From Prochlorococcus sp. AG-311-J23 (lineage in GTDB: Bacteria; Cyanobacteriota; Cyanobacteriia; PCC-6307; Cyanobiaceae): DNA of 33,728 nt. Below the pieces are notes generated by a model. The model worked only from the letters and a program-made list of their open reading frames with translations. It was not told the DNA's origin and ran no database searches. A program made the position numbers and the translations under genes. Positions 33,353 through 33,728 of the stretch are shown piece by piece; the first letter of the stretch is position 1; every line of letters begins with the position of its first letter. Where the stretch lies: the NCBI GenBank assembly GCA_003284375.1, contig QBVL01000018.1:1-33728 (forward strand), written 5' to 3'.

Positions 33353-33412
33353 ACAGAACAACTCCTCACACATAGTTCTGTGCCGAAAGAGCATCCAATA
33401 GGGTGCTTTTTT
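33353..33412 (+). ncRNA. yfr1: Small RNA Yfr1 candidate
   Basis: About 60 nt. A perfect 7-bp stem ACAGAAC/GTTCTGT (33353-33359, 33375-33381) encloses a 15-nt loop that contains the exact Yfr1 hallmark ACTCCTCACAC (33361-33371). A terminator hairpin AGCATCC/GGGTGCT (33390-33407) follows, with TTTTT after it. TAAGAAT at about 33340-33346 can serve as the -10 element. Yfr1 regulates mRNAs such as outer-membrane porin transcripts by base-pairing in picocyanobacteria (established for the family). The hallmark is usually in an unpaired stretch between two hairpins; here it is in a large loop, a slight variation. Confidence 0.85.
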
Positions 33413-33482
33413 AGTGACTGTGCCAATCTTAAAACCCACCTGCTAAGGGTTTATTACTATTCCAATTCAGGTAAATTCAAAA

Positions 33483-33577
33483 TGTGAGGAGTTGAGATCC
33501 TCCGCAGTGGAAACAAGGAAACACTTGCGCCTGATCTCACAAAAAACCGTCCATACAGAACTGGGCGGTTTTTTTGT
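33483..33577 (+). ncRNA. yfr2: Small RNA Yfr2-family (Cyano-1 motif)
   Basis: About 95 nt, 70 bp downstream of Yfr1 and in the same orientation. The core stem TGAGATC/GATCTCA (33493-33499, 33533-33539) and an inner stem CGCAGTG/CACTTGCG hold a loop carrying GGAAACA twice (33509-33515 and 33517-33523), the Yfr2-family hallmark. The terminator AACCGTCC/GGGCGGTT (33545-33552, 33563-33570) is followed by a T-run. The 5' end TGTGAGGAGTTG (33483-33494) complements Yfr1. A small hairpin GTGCCT/AGGCAC lies just after the T-run. Family targets are poorly defined. Confidence 0.88.
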
Positions 33578-33640
33578 GCCTAAGAAAAGGCACGGTTAAG
33601 TAAAATTACTTATAAGATTAACTAAATTTTAATTTTAAAG

Positions 33641-33728
33641 ATGATTAAAAGGTACCCCTTGCTTCCTTTCCTTATCTTTGCTGCTTTCGTTGCAGGAACA
33701 GCAACAATTGGTCTCCCTGTATTTGCTT
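33641..33728 (+). CDS. Exported protein, N-terminus only
   Basis: An ATG-initiated frame running off the right edge. It begins MIKRYPLLPFLIFAAFVAGT and ATIGLPVFA: a basic start then a hydrophobic core with an Ala-rich end, typical of a Sec signal peptide with possible cleavage near the end of the visible part. The mature protein is outside the window, so no function is given. It lies 64 bp past the Yfr2 terminator on the same strand. Confidence 0.55.
   Translation, partial: MIKRYPLLPFLIFAAFVAGTATIGLPVFA

Noticed and set aside
1-33728. CRISPR arrays, rRNA and ordinary tRNA genes
   Set aside because: No regularly spaced repeats seen; the only T-loop-like GGTTCGATTCC found belongs to the tmRNA; the 16S-like GGATCACCTCC at 16968 is an isolated 11-mer, not an rRNA end.

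Overview
The window looks like a piece of a streamlined, AT-rich marine picocyanobacterial chromosome, most likely a low-light Prochlorococcus. Five things point there. The sequence is about two-thirds A+T by eye. There is a circularly permuted two-piece tmRNA whose tag reads ANNIVSFSRQTAPVAA. A very short high-light-inducible (Hli) protein is encoded. RNA signatures of Yfr1 (ACTCCTCACAC) and Yfr2 (two GGAAACA loop motifs) are present. Many very small single-membrane-span proteins sit between housekeeping genes. The species-level assignment is inference.

Left third (1-16.4 kb) is mostly core genome. It holds a PRC-barrel protein (cut by the window edge) and smc on the minus strand, a small protein resembling the LigD phosphoesterase fold, a YqjD/YqjE-like membrane pair, a THUMP-type 23S rRNA methyltransferase, the tmRNA, DUF3303 and coiled-coil small proteins, a GT4 glycosyltransferase, an MsbA/PglK-like ABC exporter, an orphan ParA-family ATPase with an overlapping small membrane protein, a helix-hairpin-helix protein, an SDR oxidoreductase and a DUF4912 protein.

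Middle (16.4-25.6 kb) mixes tiny genes with larger accessory genes. It includes a frameshifted small gene, a 33-codon ORF behind a perfect Shine-Dalgarno sequence and followed by a terminator, the Hli protein, a cyclophilin/RTX/DUF4214 protein that looks like a type I secretion substrate, a DUF2237 protein, and an FAD oxidoreductase translationally coupled to a small exported protein. It also holds the wreck of a serralysin-like metalloprotease whose DUF4214 tail matches the tail of the cyclophilin protein.

Right third (25.6-33.2 kb) is a low-density island-like stretch. It contains many small ORFs, several broken by a single stop or frameshift, a TPR remnant, a degraded serine recombinase, and one large intact gene, a photolyase/cryptochrome family protein. 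The window closes with Yfr1 and Yfr2 in tandem on the plus strand, upstream of a gene for an exported protein cut by the window edge. The Yfr1 motif segment and the 5' end of Yfr2 are complementary over 12 consecutive bases. That is the most interesting regulatory structure here.
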